Source: Actinomycetota bacterium (GTDB lineage: Bacteria > Actinomycetota > Actinomycetes > Nanopelagicales > Nanopelagicaceae). From it: a stretch of 64,000 bases of DNA. The DNA lies in contig WLPU01000001.1 of NCBI GenBank assembly GCA_009698615.1, forward strand, positions 1 to 64,000, in the 5' to 3' direction. The position numbers were made by a program, and so were the translations under genes. A model generated the notes under the pieces. The model was not told where the DNA came from. It ran no database searches and saw only the letters and a program-made list of their open reading frames with translations. How positions within the stretch are numbered: the stretch's first letter is position 1; each line of letters starts with the position of its first letter. This document shows, piece after piece, positions 20,666-29,985 of the stretch.

Positions 20666-21240
20666 GGTGCCAACTCTCCGCTTCTAGCGATGAGCTTTTT
20701 TTCATCTGGGTAGGCTAACCGTTCGATAATTTCAGCGAGAGGAAACCAAGAGACCTCATCAACTTCTGAAATCTGAGGAGCTAAAGTTCCACCTTTTTCT
20801 CGGAATAAGAAATGGTGAACAGTTTTATGTATCCGCTTTCCTCCAGCCATGAACCAAAAATCGATCACACCTAACTCTCGAGCGATCTCACTTTCAATTC
20901 CAGTTTCTTCCATAACTTCGCGGATGGCAGCTTGTTCTGGAGTCTCTCCTTCTTCAATATGCCCCTTAGGTAGTGACCACAACAGTCGCTCCCGGGTGGC
21001 ATCTTTAGAATCAACTCGCCCAATGAGCAATCCCCGCGTGCCAGAGAAATCAATTACCAGCCCGCCAGCGCTAACTTCATCGACTCTTTTGGCATATACG
21101 CGCGGTGGATAGGCTTTTTTAGGCACAACTTTTTCTACTGGAGCATTGGGATCAACTACGTGTGGGGCGCGATGAGCGGGCCGTCTGCGCCGCTTCTTTT
21201 TCTTCGTACCTTCGCTGCCCGCACTAGGTGCAGGGGTCAT
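20662..21240 (-). CDS. NUDIX hydrolase (MutT4-like)
   Basis: 192 aa. A basic N-terminus (KKKKRRRRPAHRAP) precedes a NUDIX domain with a complete box: GHIEEGETPEQAAIREVMEETGI (G-x5-E-x7-REVxEExG). Family members hydrolyse nucleoside diphosphates linked to another group; the exact substrate is unknown. It is the first gene of the minus-strand run toward murJ. The minus-strand hexamer TACCCT (21247-21252) ends six bases before the ATG, consistent with a leaderless transcript. The start-to-start gap to cca is 32 bp. Confidence 0.9.
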   Translation of the reverse strand: MTPAPSAGSEGTKKKKRRRRPAHRAPHVVDPNAPVEKVVPKKAYPPRVYAKRVDEVSAGGLVIDFSGTRGLLIGRVDSKDATRERLLWSLPKGHIEEGETPEQAAIREVMEETGIESEIARELGVIDFWFMAGGKRIHKTVHHFLFREKGGTLAPQISEVDEVSWFPLAEIIERLAYPDEKKLIARSGELAP

Positions 21241-21272
21241 GGAGCAAGGGTAGTCCTCTAGCCTTATCTATT

Positions 21273-22706
21273 GTGACGAGTCCATTAGGTGCCGCGGGAG
21301 AGCTTGCGATTCGCTCGCTTATTGAGCGGGCTCCTTTAGCCAGTTCATTATCGGACGCATTTAAAAACGCAGGATTTCGCCTAGCCCTTGTCGGTGGACC
21401 AGTCCGTGACGCGATCTTAGGCCGATTAGGAAATGACTTAGATTTTACAACTAATGCACTTCCACATGAGACAAAAAAGATCCTCAATGTTTGGGCAGAA
21501 AACGTTTGGGATACCGGAATTGCATTTGGAACAGTGGCTGGAAAGCGAGGAGATACAACTGTAGAAGTCACAACGTATCGCAGTGACAATTATGATTTCG
21601 AAAGTCGGAAACCAGAAGTTGAATTTGGCTCCACCATAGAAGGCGATTTATCCCGTCGCGATTTCACAATTAACGCGATGGCGCTCGAACTTACTCTTGG
21701 CGCGCCGATGTTTTTGGATCCCTTTAACGGCCTTCAAGATTTAAGTAATCGAGTGATCCGAACACCTACAACCGCGGAGAGTTCTTTTTCAGATGATCCA
21801 CTAAGAATGATGAGGGCTGCACGTTTTGCGAGCCAACTGAATTTCAGTGTTTCACCTGAAGTTCTGGAAGCGATGAAACAAATGTGCGGACGAATTTCAA
21901 TAATCTCTGCAGAACGAGTACGAGATGAATTCATTAAAATGCTTTTGTCCGAGCACCCCCGTATAGGTCTAACAATGCTTGTCGAGACAGGTCTAGCTGA
22001 AATAGTTCTTCCAGAGATTCCAAAACTGCAACTTGAAATAGATGAGCACCACCATCACAAGGATGTCTATGAACACTCATTAACCGTTTTAGAGCAAGCA
22101 ATCATGCAAGAGGGCCGACTCAACGGTCCAAATTTAGTGATTCGTCTCGCAGCGCTGTTGCACGACATTGGAAAACCGAAGACGAGAACTCTGATTGCCG
22201 GCGGAGGTGTCTCTTTCCACCATCACGAAGTAGTGGGGGGTCGATTAACAAAAGATCGCCTAAAAACGTTGCGGTTTAGCGGTGAAGTGATTGACGACGT
22301 ATCAAAATTAGTAACACTTCATTTACGATTCCACGGATACGGTGATGGAGAATGGACGGATTCGGCTGTTCGTAGGTATGTCCGTGATGCTGGAGAGTTA
22401 CTCACTCACTTACACGTATTGACTCGCGCCGATTGCACTACCCGAAATAAACGAAAAGCTGACGCACTCGCCGCCACATATCAAAGCCTAGAAGAGCGAA
22501 TTGTGGCATTAATGGAAGAAGAAGAGTTGCTAAAGATTCGTCCAGATCTCGATGGCGCTGATGTGATGCGATTATTAAAAGTAAAGCCTTCATCGGTCGT
22601 CGGAGAGGCGCTAGATTTCTTGCTCGAGTTACGCCTTGAGTATGGACCCCTTGGTCAAGATCGCGCGGAGGAAGAACTCATGAAATGGTGGTCGACTAGA
22701 GGGTGA
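21273..22706 (+). CDS. cca: CCA tRNA nucleotidyltransferase / PcnA family
   Basis: 477 aa from the GTG at 21273; an upstream in-frame GTG at 21228 would overlap the divergent nudix gene and leave no promoter. The nucleotidyltransferase head has LVGGPVRDAILGRLGNDLDFTTNA with the DLD metal motif, then RRDFTINAMA. A C-terminal HD domain (LAALLHDIGKPKT) follows. It adds or repairs the tRNA 3' CCA end, which the tRNAs here do not encode. TAGCCT at 21259-21264 may be the -10 of a leaderless mRNA. The 3' end overlaps the convergent MFS gene by 11 bp. Confidence 0.94.
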   Translation: MTSPLGAAGELAIRSLIERAPLASSLSDAFKNAGFRLALVGGPVRDAILGRLGNDLDFTTNALPHETKKILNVWAENVWDTGIAFGTVAGKRGDTTVEVTTYRSDNYDFESRKPEVEFGSTIEGDLSRRDFTINAMALELTLGAPMFLDPFNGLQDLSNRVIRTPTTAESSFSDDPLRMMRAARFASQLNFSVSPEVLEAMKQMCGRISIISAERVRDEFIKMLLSEHPRIGLTMLVETGLAEIVLPEIPKLQLEIDEHHHHKDVYEHSLTVLEQAIMQEGRLNGPNLVIRLAALLHDIGKPKTRTLIAGGGVSFHHHEVVGGRLTKDRLKTLRFSGEVIDDVSKLVTLHLRFHGYGDGEWTDSAVRRYVRDAGELLTHLHVLTRADCTTRNKRKADALAATYQSLEERIVALMEEEELLKIRPDLDGADVMRLLKVKPSSVVGEALDFLLELRLEYGPLGQDRAEEELMKWWSTRG

Positions 22707-23976
22707 AGTTGAATTTTGATTGCCTCAACAACCGTCCAACAACCATGAAATAAGCAAGTGAGATGAGCACCGGAACTATAAATGATTTTCCAGAAGCGGG
22801 AAGTAAAAGAGCAGATATAACTGCCCCAGTGACCATTGCAGTATTTACAACGACATCATAAACAGCAAAAACTCTACCCCTGTAATAGTCATCAATTTTT
22901 GATTGCACAAGTGCGTCATTAGTGACTTTAACGCTTTGGCCAAAGACACTTACAGAGAAGGCAGTCAAATAAAGGAGTATTTGATTCTGAGCAAAAGCGA
23001 GCAGCAGAGGTGAGATTGCGGCGGCAGTCATCATGAGACGAATCCAACGGTGTCTCCCAAATCGAGCGACACCAAAAGGCGCAACGAGTGCACCGCACGT
23101 GATGCCTGCCCCACTGATTGTTAACGCAATAGCAACCCCTGCCAGGCCAGCGTTGGGATCACTTGCTAGGTGAAAAGTATTCCTTTCCAATAAAAGGGCG
23201 GTGAGAATAAGTGCGGTCAAACCCCCTCGTTGTACTGCAGTGGCAGCGATTCCACGCGCAGCATCTGAGTGCTTGCGAAGAAAAGCAAAACCTTCTTTCA
23301 TTTCTACAAATCCTTGAGTCACACCCCCAGCTGGTTTTTCATGATCGAGCGGACCAATTTCACTTCTTTGTAAACGCAAAACAAGTAAGGAGGTAACGAG
23401 ATAACCAACGGCAGCAACGAGAAGCAATACGGAATCAGAATGGTTTGCATTATTCCAACTAGTTAAAATCTTGCGAAGTCCAAGTCCGATCCCACCGCCT
23501 ACCACAACAAAAAGAGACCCCCCTGTTACAGCCATAGCATTTGCGGTAATAAGAGATTCACTTCCAACTAATAGAGGTAACCCCGCTGATAATCCAGCGA
23601 GAATTAAGCGATTTATTCCGAAGGCGAAGAGAACAACAATGGTGAGCTCCACGCCGGTCTTACCGTTAAAGATCAAGATTGCAATAAGAATTAAATCTAG
23701 AGCTCGGAGAAAATTGCTAAGAAAGAGTGCGCGCTGACGTGAAACTCGATCGAGGATCGTGCCTACAAATGGGCCAATCAGTGAGTACGGTAGGAGAACT
23801 ACAGCAAATCCAAGTGCAGCACTCAATGCATTTGCTTGGCGCTCAGGTGAGAACAAAAGGAATGAAGCAAGAGCGCTTTGAAATAATCCATCAACTCCTT
23901 GACCCATCCAGCGCACAGCAAATAAGCGAGAAAGTCTGGGGTGGCGCAAAAGCGCTAGGAAATTCAGACTCGACAT
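22696..23976 (-). CDS. MFS transporter
   Basis: 426 aa with about 12 hydrophobic segments. The N-terminal pattern (ALLRHPRLSRLFAVRWMGQGVDGLFQSALASF) and a DRVSRQRALFLSNFLRA loop after helix 2-3 are typical of major facilitator proteins of the EntS-like/drug-efflux type. The substrate is unknown. It overlaps the cca end by 11 bp in convergent orientation. A minus-strand TACCCT seven bases before the ATG suggests a leaderless transcript. Confidence 0.88.
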   Translation of the reverse strand: MSSLNFLALLRHPRLSRLFAVRWMGQGVDGLFQSALASFLLFSPERQANALSAALGFAVVLLPYSLIGPFVGTILDRVSRQRALFLSNFLRALDLILIAILIFNGKTGVELTIVVLFAFGINRLILAGLSAGLPLLVGSESLITANAMAVTGGSLFVVVGGGIGLGLRKILTSWNNANHSDSVLLLVAAVGYLVTSLLVLRLQRSEIGPLDHEKPAGGVTQGFVEMKEGFAFLRKHSDAARGIAATAVQRGGLTALILTALLLERNTFHLASDPNAGLAGVAIALTISGAGITCGALVAPFGVARFGRHRWIRLMMTAAAISPLLLAFAQNQILLYLTAFSVSVFGQSVKVTNDALVQSKIDDYYRGRVFAVYDVVVNTAMVTGAVISALLLPASGKSFIVPVLISLAYFMVVGRLLRQSKFNFTL

Positions 23977-24063
23977 AGCGTGAAGGGTAGTTTCTTTACT
24001 GAGAGATTTCTCGGTCCTGAGGCTTTATAAGGAGATGATTGCGTGAGGCTGTAACCTTCATGC

Positions 24064-25992
24064 GTGGCACGAAAACTACTTTTCCGAGCCGCCATATTTA
24101 TTGGCGGTTTCACCTTCATTATTGGCGTCGCGCTTTTTTCATATGCCTATTTCACGGTGAGTATTCCTAACCCCAATGATTACGTTAATAGTCAAGCCAC
24201 AATTATTCAGTATTCCAACGGCAATGAAATTGGTCGCATTGGGGCACAGAACAGGACGATTGTTCCCCTAGCTAAAATTCCTCTCAATGTTCGCCATGCA
24301 GTATTGGCTGCCGAAGACCGTAGTTTCTACACGGAGCGAGCATTTAGTATCACAGGGATTTTGCGCGCTGTTGTAAATAATTTGCGCGGAGGCGCCTTGC
24401 AGGGCGGTTCGACCATCACTCAACAATATTCAAAGACTGCTTTTTTAACTCCCGAACGAAGCGTTCAACGCAAAATCAAAGAACTAGTAATTGCAATAAA
24501 ACTGGAAAGCCAACTTTCAAAAGATCAAATTTTTGAAAACTACCTGAACACAATTTACTTTGGGCGCGGTTCCTATGGCGTAGAAACGGCATCCGAGCAA
24601 TACTTCAATCGCACTGTCAATCAACTCACGCTCGCACAATCTGCAGTGCTAGCAAGCATCTTGCGTTCGCCGGGTTATTACGATCCCTCGTATTCTGTGG
24701 CAAATGCTAAACGCCTAGAAGGACGCTTCACGTACGTCATTAACGGCATGGTTGCTGCAAAATGGATCACAAAAGAAGATGCAGCCAAAATTAAGTTCCC
24801 CGTCGTAAAAGAGAGAGTCACTTCTGGATCTTTATCGGGCCCTAAAGGTTACATAATTGCTCAAGCGCAGAAAGAACTTAACGGGCTCGGATTTGCAGAT
24901 GAGCAGTTAATGATCGGCGGGCTCATTGTTCGAACTACTTTGGATCAAAAATCTCAACAATCGGCCGTTGATGCCGTCGACAAGCAAACCCCAAAAAAAG
25001 CGCCAGTTGATTTACACGTTGGATTAGTTGCTGTTCGACCCGGTACTGGAGAAATTATCGCGCTCTATGGCGGCAAGGATTATTTGGTCCGGCAATTGAG
25101 CGATGCGACACAGGCAATTGCCCTTGCTGGTTCCACTTTCAAACCATTTGCCCTTGTTGCTGCGCTTGAACAAGGAATTCCACTCACGTCTATATGGAAT
25201 GGTGATTCACCACAACTTTTCGATGATTTAGGTAAGCCTTATCCGGTTTCGAATTATGGCGATGAAACATGGGGCCCAATTGATCTTTTAAAGGCAACAG
25301 CCCATTCCGTGAATACCGTCTATGTACCACTTGGAATTAAAGTTGGTCCAGAGAAAGTAATGGAAGTTGCTCGTCGCGCTGGTATTCCGATGAGCGTTGC
25401 CCTTATGCCAACCCCGTCCATTGTCTTAGGACCAGCAAGTCCCCATGTTGTAGATGTTGCAGCTGCGTATGCAACATTTGCCGCGCAAGGTGTTTATGCA
25501 AAACCATTCTTAGTCAGTCAAGTGCAGGGACCTAATAAAGGTGTTTTGTACGAAGCGAAGATTCAAGGACAAGAAGTATTTTCAAAAGATGTCATGGCTG
25601 ATCTCACCTATGCACTACAAGAAGTGGTGAGAAGTGGTACAGCCACATACGGAACAAGCGGTCTCGGGCGTCCAGCCGCAGGCAAAACTGGCACGAGTGA
25701 ACAAAACGCATCCGCATGGTTTAGTGGCTACACACCACAACTTGCTGCATCTGTTGCTTTCTTTAAAGAGAATGCATCTCAAACCCTTAATGGCATTGGT
25801 GGACTTACATCTGTCACTGGTGGAACCTTCCCCGCCAAAGTGTGGACCGCTTTTATGAAAGGCGCATTAGCTGGCCAACCTAAACTTGATTTTCCTCCAC
25901 CAGTCCACATTGGTGGTACAGAGCCCATCGTAATGACGACACCCGGAGCGACCGCGCCCACGGATGCACCCTCTCAATCCCCCAAGCCTTAG
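24064..25992 (+). CDS. ponA: Class A penicillin-binding protein (transglycosylase-transpeptidase)
   Basis: 642 aa. One N-terminal membrane anchor (about 10-32) is followed by a GT51 domain with AAEDRSFYTE (catalytic Glu) and GGSTITQQYSKTAF. The transpeptidase domain has the SxxK serine in GSTFKPF, SVN, and AGKTGTSEQ. The C-terminus is a Pro/Thr-rich tail. It polymerises and crosslinks peptidoglycan outside the membrane. Position ahead of the GT87 gene and rpsF-ssb matches mycobacterial ponA1. The GTG at 24064 is used, with TAACCT six bases before it as a likely leaderless -10. Confidence 0.96.
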   Translation: MARKLLFRAAIFIGGFTFIIGVALFSYAYFTVSIPNPNDYVNSQATIIQYSNGNEIGRIGAQNRTIVPLAKIPLNVRHAVLAAEDRSFYTERAFSITGILRAVVNNLRGGALQGGSTITQQYSKTAFLTPERSVQRKIKELVIAIKLESQLSKDQIFENYLNTIYFGRGSYGVETASEQYFNRTVNQLTLAQSAVLASILRSPGYYDPSYSVANAKRLEGRFTYVINGMVAAKWITKEDAAKIKFPVVKERVTSGSLSGPKGYIIAQAQKELNGLGFADEQLMIGGLIVRTTLDQKSQQSAVDAVDKQTPKKAPVDLHVGLVAVRPGTGEIIALYGGKDYLVRQLSDATQAIALAGSTFKPFALVAALEQGIPLTSIWNGDSPQLFDDLGKPYPVSNYGDETWGPIDLLKATAHSVNTVYVPLGIKVGPEKVMEVARRAGIPMSVALMPTPSIVLGPASPHVVDVAAAYATFAAQGVYAKPFLVSQVQGPNKGVLYEAKIQGQEVFSKDVMADLTYALQEVVRSGTATYGTSGLGRPAAGKTGTSEQNASAWFSGYTPQLAASVAFFKENASQTLNGIGGLTSVTGGTFPAKVWTAFMKGALAGQPKLDFPPPVHIGGTEPIVMTTPGATAPTDAPSQSPKP

Positions 25993-26002
25993 CACTTCTA
26001 GA

Positions 26003-27241
26003 ATGCAACGCATATTTTCATCCGTAACTCCGACGAAAATAATCATCATTCTTGCTTTATTAGCGAGTCTCTTATCCTTTGCCAAGTCTGACCACTGCAG
26101 AAATAACGGATGGGCATCACCAGATGTCGATGTTCATGCATGTTATTCGGACATACCCTCCCTCTTTAGCGCCAGAGGCCTGGATCTGCATCATTGGGCA
26201 TATAGCTCAGGAGAAAAATCTGTCGAGTATCCAGTAATTACGGGAGTTGTCATGTGGGCAACGGCATGGATGGTTGCATCCGGCAAACACTCAACTCGAA
26301 ATTACTTTGACCTAAATATCTTTTTACTCTCATTACTTTTCATCGGGACACTGTTAGTCACCTTTAAGTTGAACCCGCGTTATTCGTACCTTCTTGCACT
26401 GTCTCCAGCAGTAATTGGATCCTTATTTATAAATTGGGATCTTTGGGGAATCTTTTCAATGATGTTGGCGATTCATTTTTTTGATAAGAATGAAATTAAT
26501 CGAAGCGCAGCTTTACTAGCGGTTTCAATTTCTACAAAATTTTTTCCAGTCCTACTTGTCTTACCCATAATTTTTATTCTCTGGAGACGTAATGAAATTC
26601 GCTCGATTGTAAAATACTCAAGTGTCTGCATTGCGGTCTGGCTAACAATCAACCTTCCAGTAATAATTACAACACCTCAAGGGTGGTGGCATTTCTATCA
26701 ACTTAACTTGCAGCGCGAATCTGACTGGGGATCAGTGTGGTATGCGCTCTCGTTACTAGGATTGAACATTTCAGCACTCAATTACATTTCGGTACTTTTA
26801 TTACTTGCAGTCTCAACAGCAATGGTTATTTACCTTCTCGAACTATCAAGAACTCCTAAACTTGCAGAGGTGAGCTTCTTGCTTCTAGCAGCCGTCTTAA
26901 TTGTTGGAAAGGTTTACTCCCCCCAATATGTGTTGTGGTTAGTCCCACTTGCAGTGATCGCGCTCCAGTCAAAAAAAGAGCTGCTTGCTTTTTGGATATG
27001 GCAAGCAGGGGAGGCGATTTACCACGTGGCAATTTGGCAGCATTTAGCGTTAGTGAGCGGATCTCATTTTGGATTACCGGATGCGGGATATGCCTGCCTG
27101 ACATTGGTGCGGATCGCTACCTGCCTCTATTTCATGGGCGTTTTGATGAAGAATCGCCTATCTGAGCGTCCACCACAGGCGGGAGATTCGCATAGCCGAA
27201 TAGCGGATTTTCTATTCGGTAGTGCCTCAAGTTACCCTTAG
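26003..27241 (+). CDS. GT87/DUF2029-type integral membrane glycosyltransferase
   Basis: 412 aa from the ATG at 26003; an upstream ATG at 25964 would overlap ponA by 29 bp. About ten hydrophobic segments are visible. The first loop has DHCRNNGWASPDVDVHACYSDIP and a YPVIT segment, resembling the acidic catalytic loop of polyprenyl-phosphate-dependent GT-C mannosyltransferases. Its place between ponA and rpsF matches Rv0051. The likely role is transfer of mannose or another sugar to envelope glycolipid or protein. The sugar is unknown. Confidence 0.8.
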   Translation: MQRIFSSVTPTKIIIILALLASLLSFAKSDHCRNNGWASPDVDVHACYSDIPSLFSARGLDLHHWAYSSGEKSVEYPVITGVVMWATAWMVASGKHSTRNYFDLNIFLLSLLFIGTLLVTFKLNPRYSYLLALSPAVIGSLFINWDLWGIFSMMLAIHFFDKNEINRSAALLAVSISTKFFPVLLVLPIIFILWRRNEIRSIVKYSSVCIAVWLTINLPVIITTPQGWWHFYQLNLQRESDWGSVWYALSLLGLNISALNYISVLLLLAVSTAMVIYLLELSRTPKLAEVSFLLLAAVLIVGKVYSPQYVLWLVPLAVIALQSKKELLAFWIWQAGEAIYHVAIWQHLALVSGSHFGLPDAGYACLTLVRIATCLYFMGVLMKNRLSERPPQAGDSHSRIADFLFGSASSYP

Positions 27242-27270
27242 GCCCCTTACCCGGTTGGTTCGCCAATTGA

Positions 27271-27310
27271 GGAAAGAGCAATAACTCTCCTGTCACGGAA
27301 ATACCGTGGC
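27271..27310 (+). promoter_or_regulatory. Candidate rpsF leader hairpins
   Basis: The 100-bp gap before rpsF can form CACGG-AAATA-CCGTG (27294-27308), preceded by a second short stem, AGAG-CAATAA-CTCT (about 27276-27289). Structured rpsF leaders that bind the S6:S18 complex through a CCG-containing element are known in several phyla. This pair is a candidate only, since I cannot align it to the published motif. Confidence 0.35.
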
Positions 27311-27341
27311 CGCTTTAGTCCAGAGGAGGTCGGGTTAACGC

Positions 27342-27626
27342 ATGCGTCACTATGAATTAATGGTCATTCTCGATCCAGAGTTAGAAGAACGTACAGTCAC
27401 TCCAAGCCTTGAGACTTATCTCAAGATCATCAAAGAAAGCGGCGGCCGCGTCGACAAGCTCGATGTTTGGGGCAAGCGCCGTATGTCATTTGAGATCATG
27501 AAGAAGTCCGAAGGAATCTACGCAGTTGTTGATATGCACTGCGAGCCTGCTGCAATCAAAGAGTTGGATCGTCAACTGAATTTGAATGAAGCGGTACTGC
27601 GCACCAAAGTTATGCGCCCAGAGTAA
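27342..27626 (+). CDS. rpsF: 30S ribosomal protein S6 (bS6)
   Basis: 94 aa. The typical start [18 protein letters not shown] and the segment [31 protein letters not shown] identify bS6. It lacks any glutamate tail. The ATG has an upstream GAGGAGGT. It binds S18 on the 30S platform, and rpsR lies in the same run. It opens the rpsF-ssb-rpsR-rplI operon. Confidence 0.97.
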   Translation: MRHYELMVILDPELEERTVTPSLETYLKIIKESGGRVDKLDVWGKRRMSFEIMKKSEGIYAVVDMHCEPAAIKELDRQLNLNEAVLRTKVMRPE

Positions 27627-27676
27627 ATCTAGCCATAACTTATTAAGTAAGAGAAACAAGTAGAGACGAGAAGAAA

Positions 27677-28180
27677 ATGGCAGCAGGAGATACAACAATC
27701 ACGATGATCGGCAACCTTGTCGATGATCCAGAGTTACGTTTCACCCCATCAGGTCATGCAGTTGCCAATTTTACAGTTGCGTCAACTCCACGAAATTTCG
27801 ATAAAAATACGAATGAGTGGAAAGACGGAGACACCCTTTATCTACGATGTTCACTATGGCGTCAGCCAGCAGAGAATGTCGCCGAATCTCTTACAAAAGG
27901 TATGCGCGTAATACTTTCTGGTCGCCTGAAGCAACGTTCATATGACACCAAAGAAGGCGAAAAGCGCACTGTCTTTGAAGTAGAAGTTGATGAAGTAGGT
28001 CCATCTCTTCGTTACGCAACAGCGAAGGTCACTAAGACCACTCGCCAAGGCGGAGCGGGTGGCGGATTCTCTGCACCAGCAAACGAAAGTGTCAATGAAG
28101 ATCCATGGGCTGCTGCTTCAACATCTCCAGCTGCCGGTGGATGGGCCACCAGCACCAACGATGATCAACCACCGTTTTAA
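27677..28180 (+). CDS. ssb: Single-stranded DNA-binding protein
   Basis: 167 aa. The N-terminal OB fold (about 1-115) reads [32 protein letters not shown] and continues with the aromatic and basic DNA-contact strand region. A flexible Gly/Ala/Ser-rich linker follows, and the tail ends TNDDQPPF, the acidic tip that recruits replication and repair partners. It lies between rpsF and rpsR, the standard position. Confidence 0.97.
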   Translation: MAAGDTTITMIGNLVDDPELRFTPSGHAVANFTVASTPRNFDKNTNEWKDGDTLYLRCSLWRQPAENVAESLTKGMRVILSGRLKQRSYDTKEGEKRTVFEVEVDEVGPSLRYATAKVTKTTRQGGAGGGFSAPANESVNEDPWAAASTSPAAGGWATSTNDDQPPF

Positions 28181-28250
28181 TCCACTAACCATCCATTCCT
28201 GCACCAACTAATCACACGATTAGGCAGGGCACCCGAAAAGGAGCACCACA

Positions 28251-28538
28251 ATGGGAGCACGTAATAACAGAGCGCTCAAAGAACCAAAGAATAAATCAGC
28301 GAAAGCTGCTGCACTGAATAAGAAGTTTAAGAAGAAGCCATGCAGCTTCTGCCGCGACAAAGTGACATATATCGACTACAAAGATATTGCCACCTTGCGT
28401 AAGTACATCTCCGATCGCGGCAAAATCCGCGCTCGCCGTGTCACAGGCGCCTGCACCCAACATCAACGCTCGGTTGCAACAGCTGTGAAGAACAGCCGTG
28501 AAGTTGCACTCCTGCCTTACACCTCAACAGCGCGATAA
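28251..28538 (+). CDS. rpsR: 30S ribosomal protein S18 (bS18), zinc-motif form
   Basis: 95 aa. It has a basic N-terminal extension, then [32 protein letters not shown] and [25 protein letters not shown]. Cys-x-x-Cys plus the later Cys and His suggest the zinc-binding (C+) version. An AAAGGAG ribosome site precedes the ATG. It is followed by rplI 13 bp later. Confidence 0.97.
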   Translation: MGARNNRALKEPKNKSAKAAALNKKFKKKPCSFCRDKVTYIDYKDIATLRKYISDRGKIRARRVTGACTQHQRSVATAVKNSREVALLPYTSTAR

Positions 28539-28551
28539 GGAGAATGACTCA

Positions 28552-29001
28552 ATGAAACTTATCCTTACTCGTGAAGTATCTGGCTTAGGCCGCGCTGGTG
28601 ATGTCGTAACCGTTAAAGACGGTTTTGCTCGCAACTTCCTACTCCCTCGTGGAAATGCAATTGCATGGTCACTTGGCGGAGAAAAGCAGATTGATGGAAT
28701 CCGTCGCGCTCGCGCATCACGCGAAATCCGCGATTTAGATCATGCTAAAGAGGTCAAGGCATCACTTGAAGCTGCAACAGTTACCGTTTCAGTCAAAGTT
28801 GGAACTGCCGGACGTCTCTTTGGATCAGTGACCGATAAAGATGTTGCTGCGGCAATTAAGTCTGCCGTAGGTCTAGATATCGATCGTCACTCAATCAAGA
28901 CTGCTGGTCACATCAAGAAGACTGGCGACCATGTAGTTAAAGTTTCACTCCCACACCACGTGATGGCAAGTGTGACAGTTAAAGTGGTTGCAATCCCATA
29001 A
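28552..29001 (+). CDS. rplI: 50S ribosomal protein L9 (bL9)
   Basis: 149 aa from the ATG at 28552, with AAGGAGAA upstream; a longer in-frame reading would run into rpsR and is rejected. MKLILTREVSGLGRAGDVVTVKDGFARNFLLPRG is the bL9 N-terminal domain, joined by a long helix to the C-terminal domain. It ends the ribosomal run, with a strong terminator 16 bp downstream. Confidence 0.97.
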   Translation: MKLILTREVSGLGRAGDVVTVKDGFARNFLLPRGNAIAWSLGGEKQIDGIRRARASREIRDLDHAKEVKASLEAATVTVSVKVGTAGRLFGSVTDKDVAAAIKSAVGLDIDRHSIKTAGHIKKTGDHVVKVSLPHHVMASVTVKVVAIP

Positions 29002-29017
29002 GTACAACTCAACTCTT

Positions 29018-29055
29018 AACGGGCTCGCTGATTACAGCGGGCCCGTTTTGTTTGT
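29018..29055 (+). terminator. Rho-independent terminator after rplI
   Basis: AACGGGCTCGCTG (29018-29030) and CAGCGGGCCCGTT (29035-29047) pair over 13 positions with one T-G wobble and an ATTA loop, followed by a T-rich run (TTGTTTGTT). This is the strongest terminator in the window. The 3' arm overlaps the last codons of the convergent phosphotransferase gene. Confidence 0.9.
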
Positions 29056-29985
29056 TACCTGTGTTAAAGCTTTTTTAAAGTAGGCGCCAGAAAATTCTCT
29101 TTGAGCTGACTCGTATTTAGCCATTCCCCACGACCAAAAATCAAAGTCCAGCTCTGAGATAGAGCCTTGAATTGATGCCCAGAGAGTCCATCCATATTTT
29201 CCAACCAAAGCCATTAACCATGCGCGAGCAATTTTTTCTGGGCGATGTTTGCCGTAATAGGCAGTAACAAGCTCTTCAAGTTTTTCAAACTCCAAGAATG
29301 ATTCAGCCCATATATTGCCGAGTTCAAAGCAAGCATCATTATTGCCCGAATATTCGTAGTCGATGAGCCATATTTTACTGCCATCATCGATGAAATTTCC
29401 TGGAAGTAGATCGTTATTGCACGGCACAAGGCCATCATTCAATATTTGCATGGCGCTTCGGATTTGGAGAACTTTGTCCGCATATGCCATATACCCGTCG
29501 GGTAATTTGAAACCGCGCTCTTGAACAATCGCGAGGTAACTTTTTTGAATTTCAAACATATTAAAATCTCTCACAAAAGATTTCCCTGAATGGAGCATTC
29601 GAACACTTTCCGCAATGCGTTCTAAATTTTCGCTGACATCTTTTGCCGCATACGTTCGGCCTTCAATATATCCGATGACGAGAAGGCCTTGACCGGGTAG
29701 GTAATCAAGAACTTGTGCTCCAATTCCAATTTCGGCAGAGATTTTAGAATTTTGATATTCCGATTCACGGTCGATAGATAACAAGCTTGAAGAGTTGCTA
29801 GAAATTCGCGCAACATATTTGCCCGCAGTAGTGGCAACGAGAAGATTTCGATTTGTAATCCCACCTGATAATTCAGTAAGAGATTGACGATTTTGTAATC
29901 GAGGAACCTGATCCAATAAAACACCGAAGGTCGCTTCTAAGGATGTATTGCTGAGACTCACTACTTCAGGATACATTTCAGACAT
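29032..29985 (-). CDS. Phosphotransferase of the choline/ethanolamine kinase (LicA/APH) type
   Basis: 317 aa from the ATG at 29985; an ATG at 29976 is an alternative and an upstream one at 30024 would run further into the divergent gene. The protein-kinase-like fold is indicated by VPCNNDLLPGNFIDDG and WLIDYEYSGNNDACFELGNIWAE, which match the choline-kinase Brenner motif and the metal-binding Asp motif. The His usual in HND is Asn here, but the catalytic Asp is kept. Likely role: phosphorylation of choline, ethanolamine or a similar amino alcohol. The divergent neighbour oxidises methylated amines, which supports a choline-related substrate but does not prove it. Confidence 0.8.
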   Translation of the reverse strand: MSEMYPEVVSLSNTSLEATFGVLLDQVPRLQNRQSLTELSGGITNRNLLVATTAGKYVARISSNSSSLLSIDRESEYQNSKISAEIGIGAQVLDYLPGQGLLVIGYIEGRTYAAKDVSENLERIAESVRMLHSGKSFVRDFNMFEIQKSYLAIVQERGFKLPDGYMAYADKVLQIRSAMQILNDGLVPCNNDLLPGNFIDDGSKIWLIDYEYSGNNDACFELGNIWAESFLEFEKLEELVTAYYGKHRPEKIARAWLMALVGKYGWTLWASIQGSISELDFDFWSWGMAKYESAQREFSGAYFKKALTQVTNKTGPL

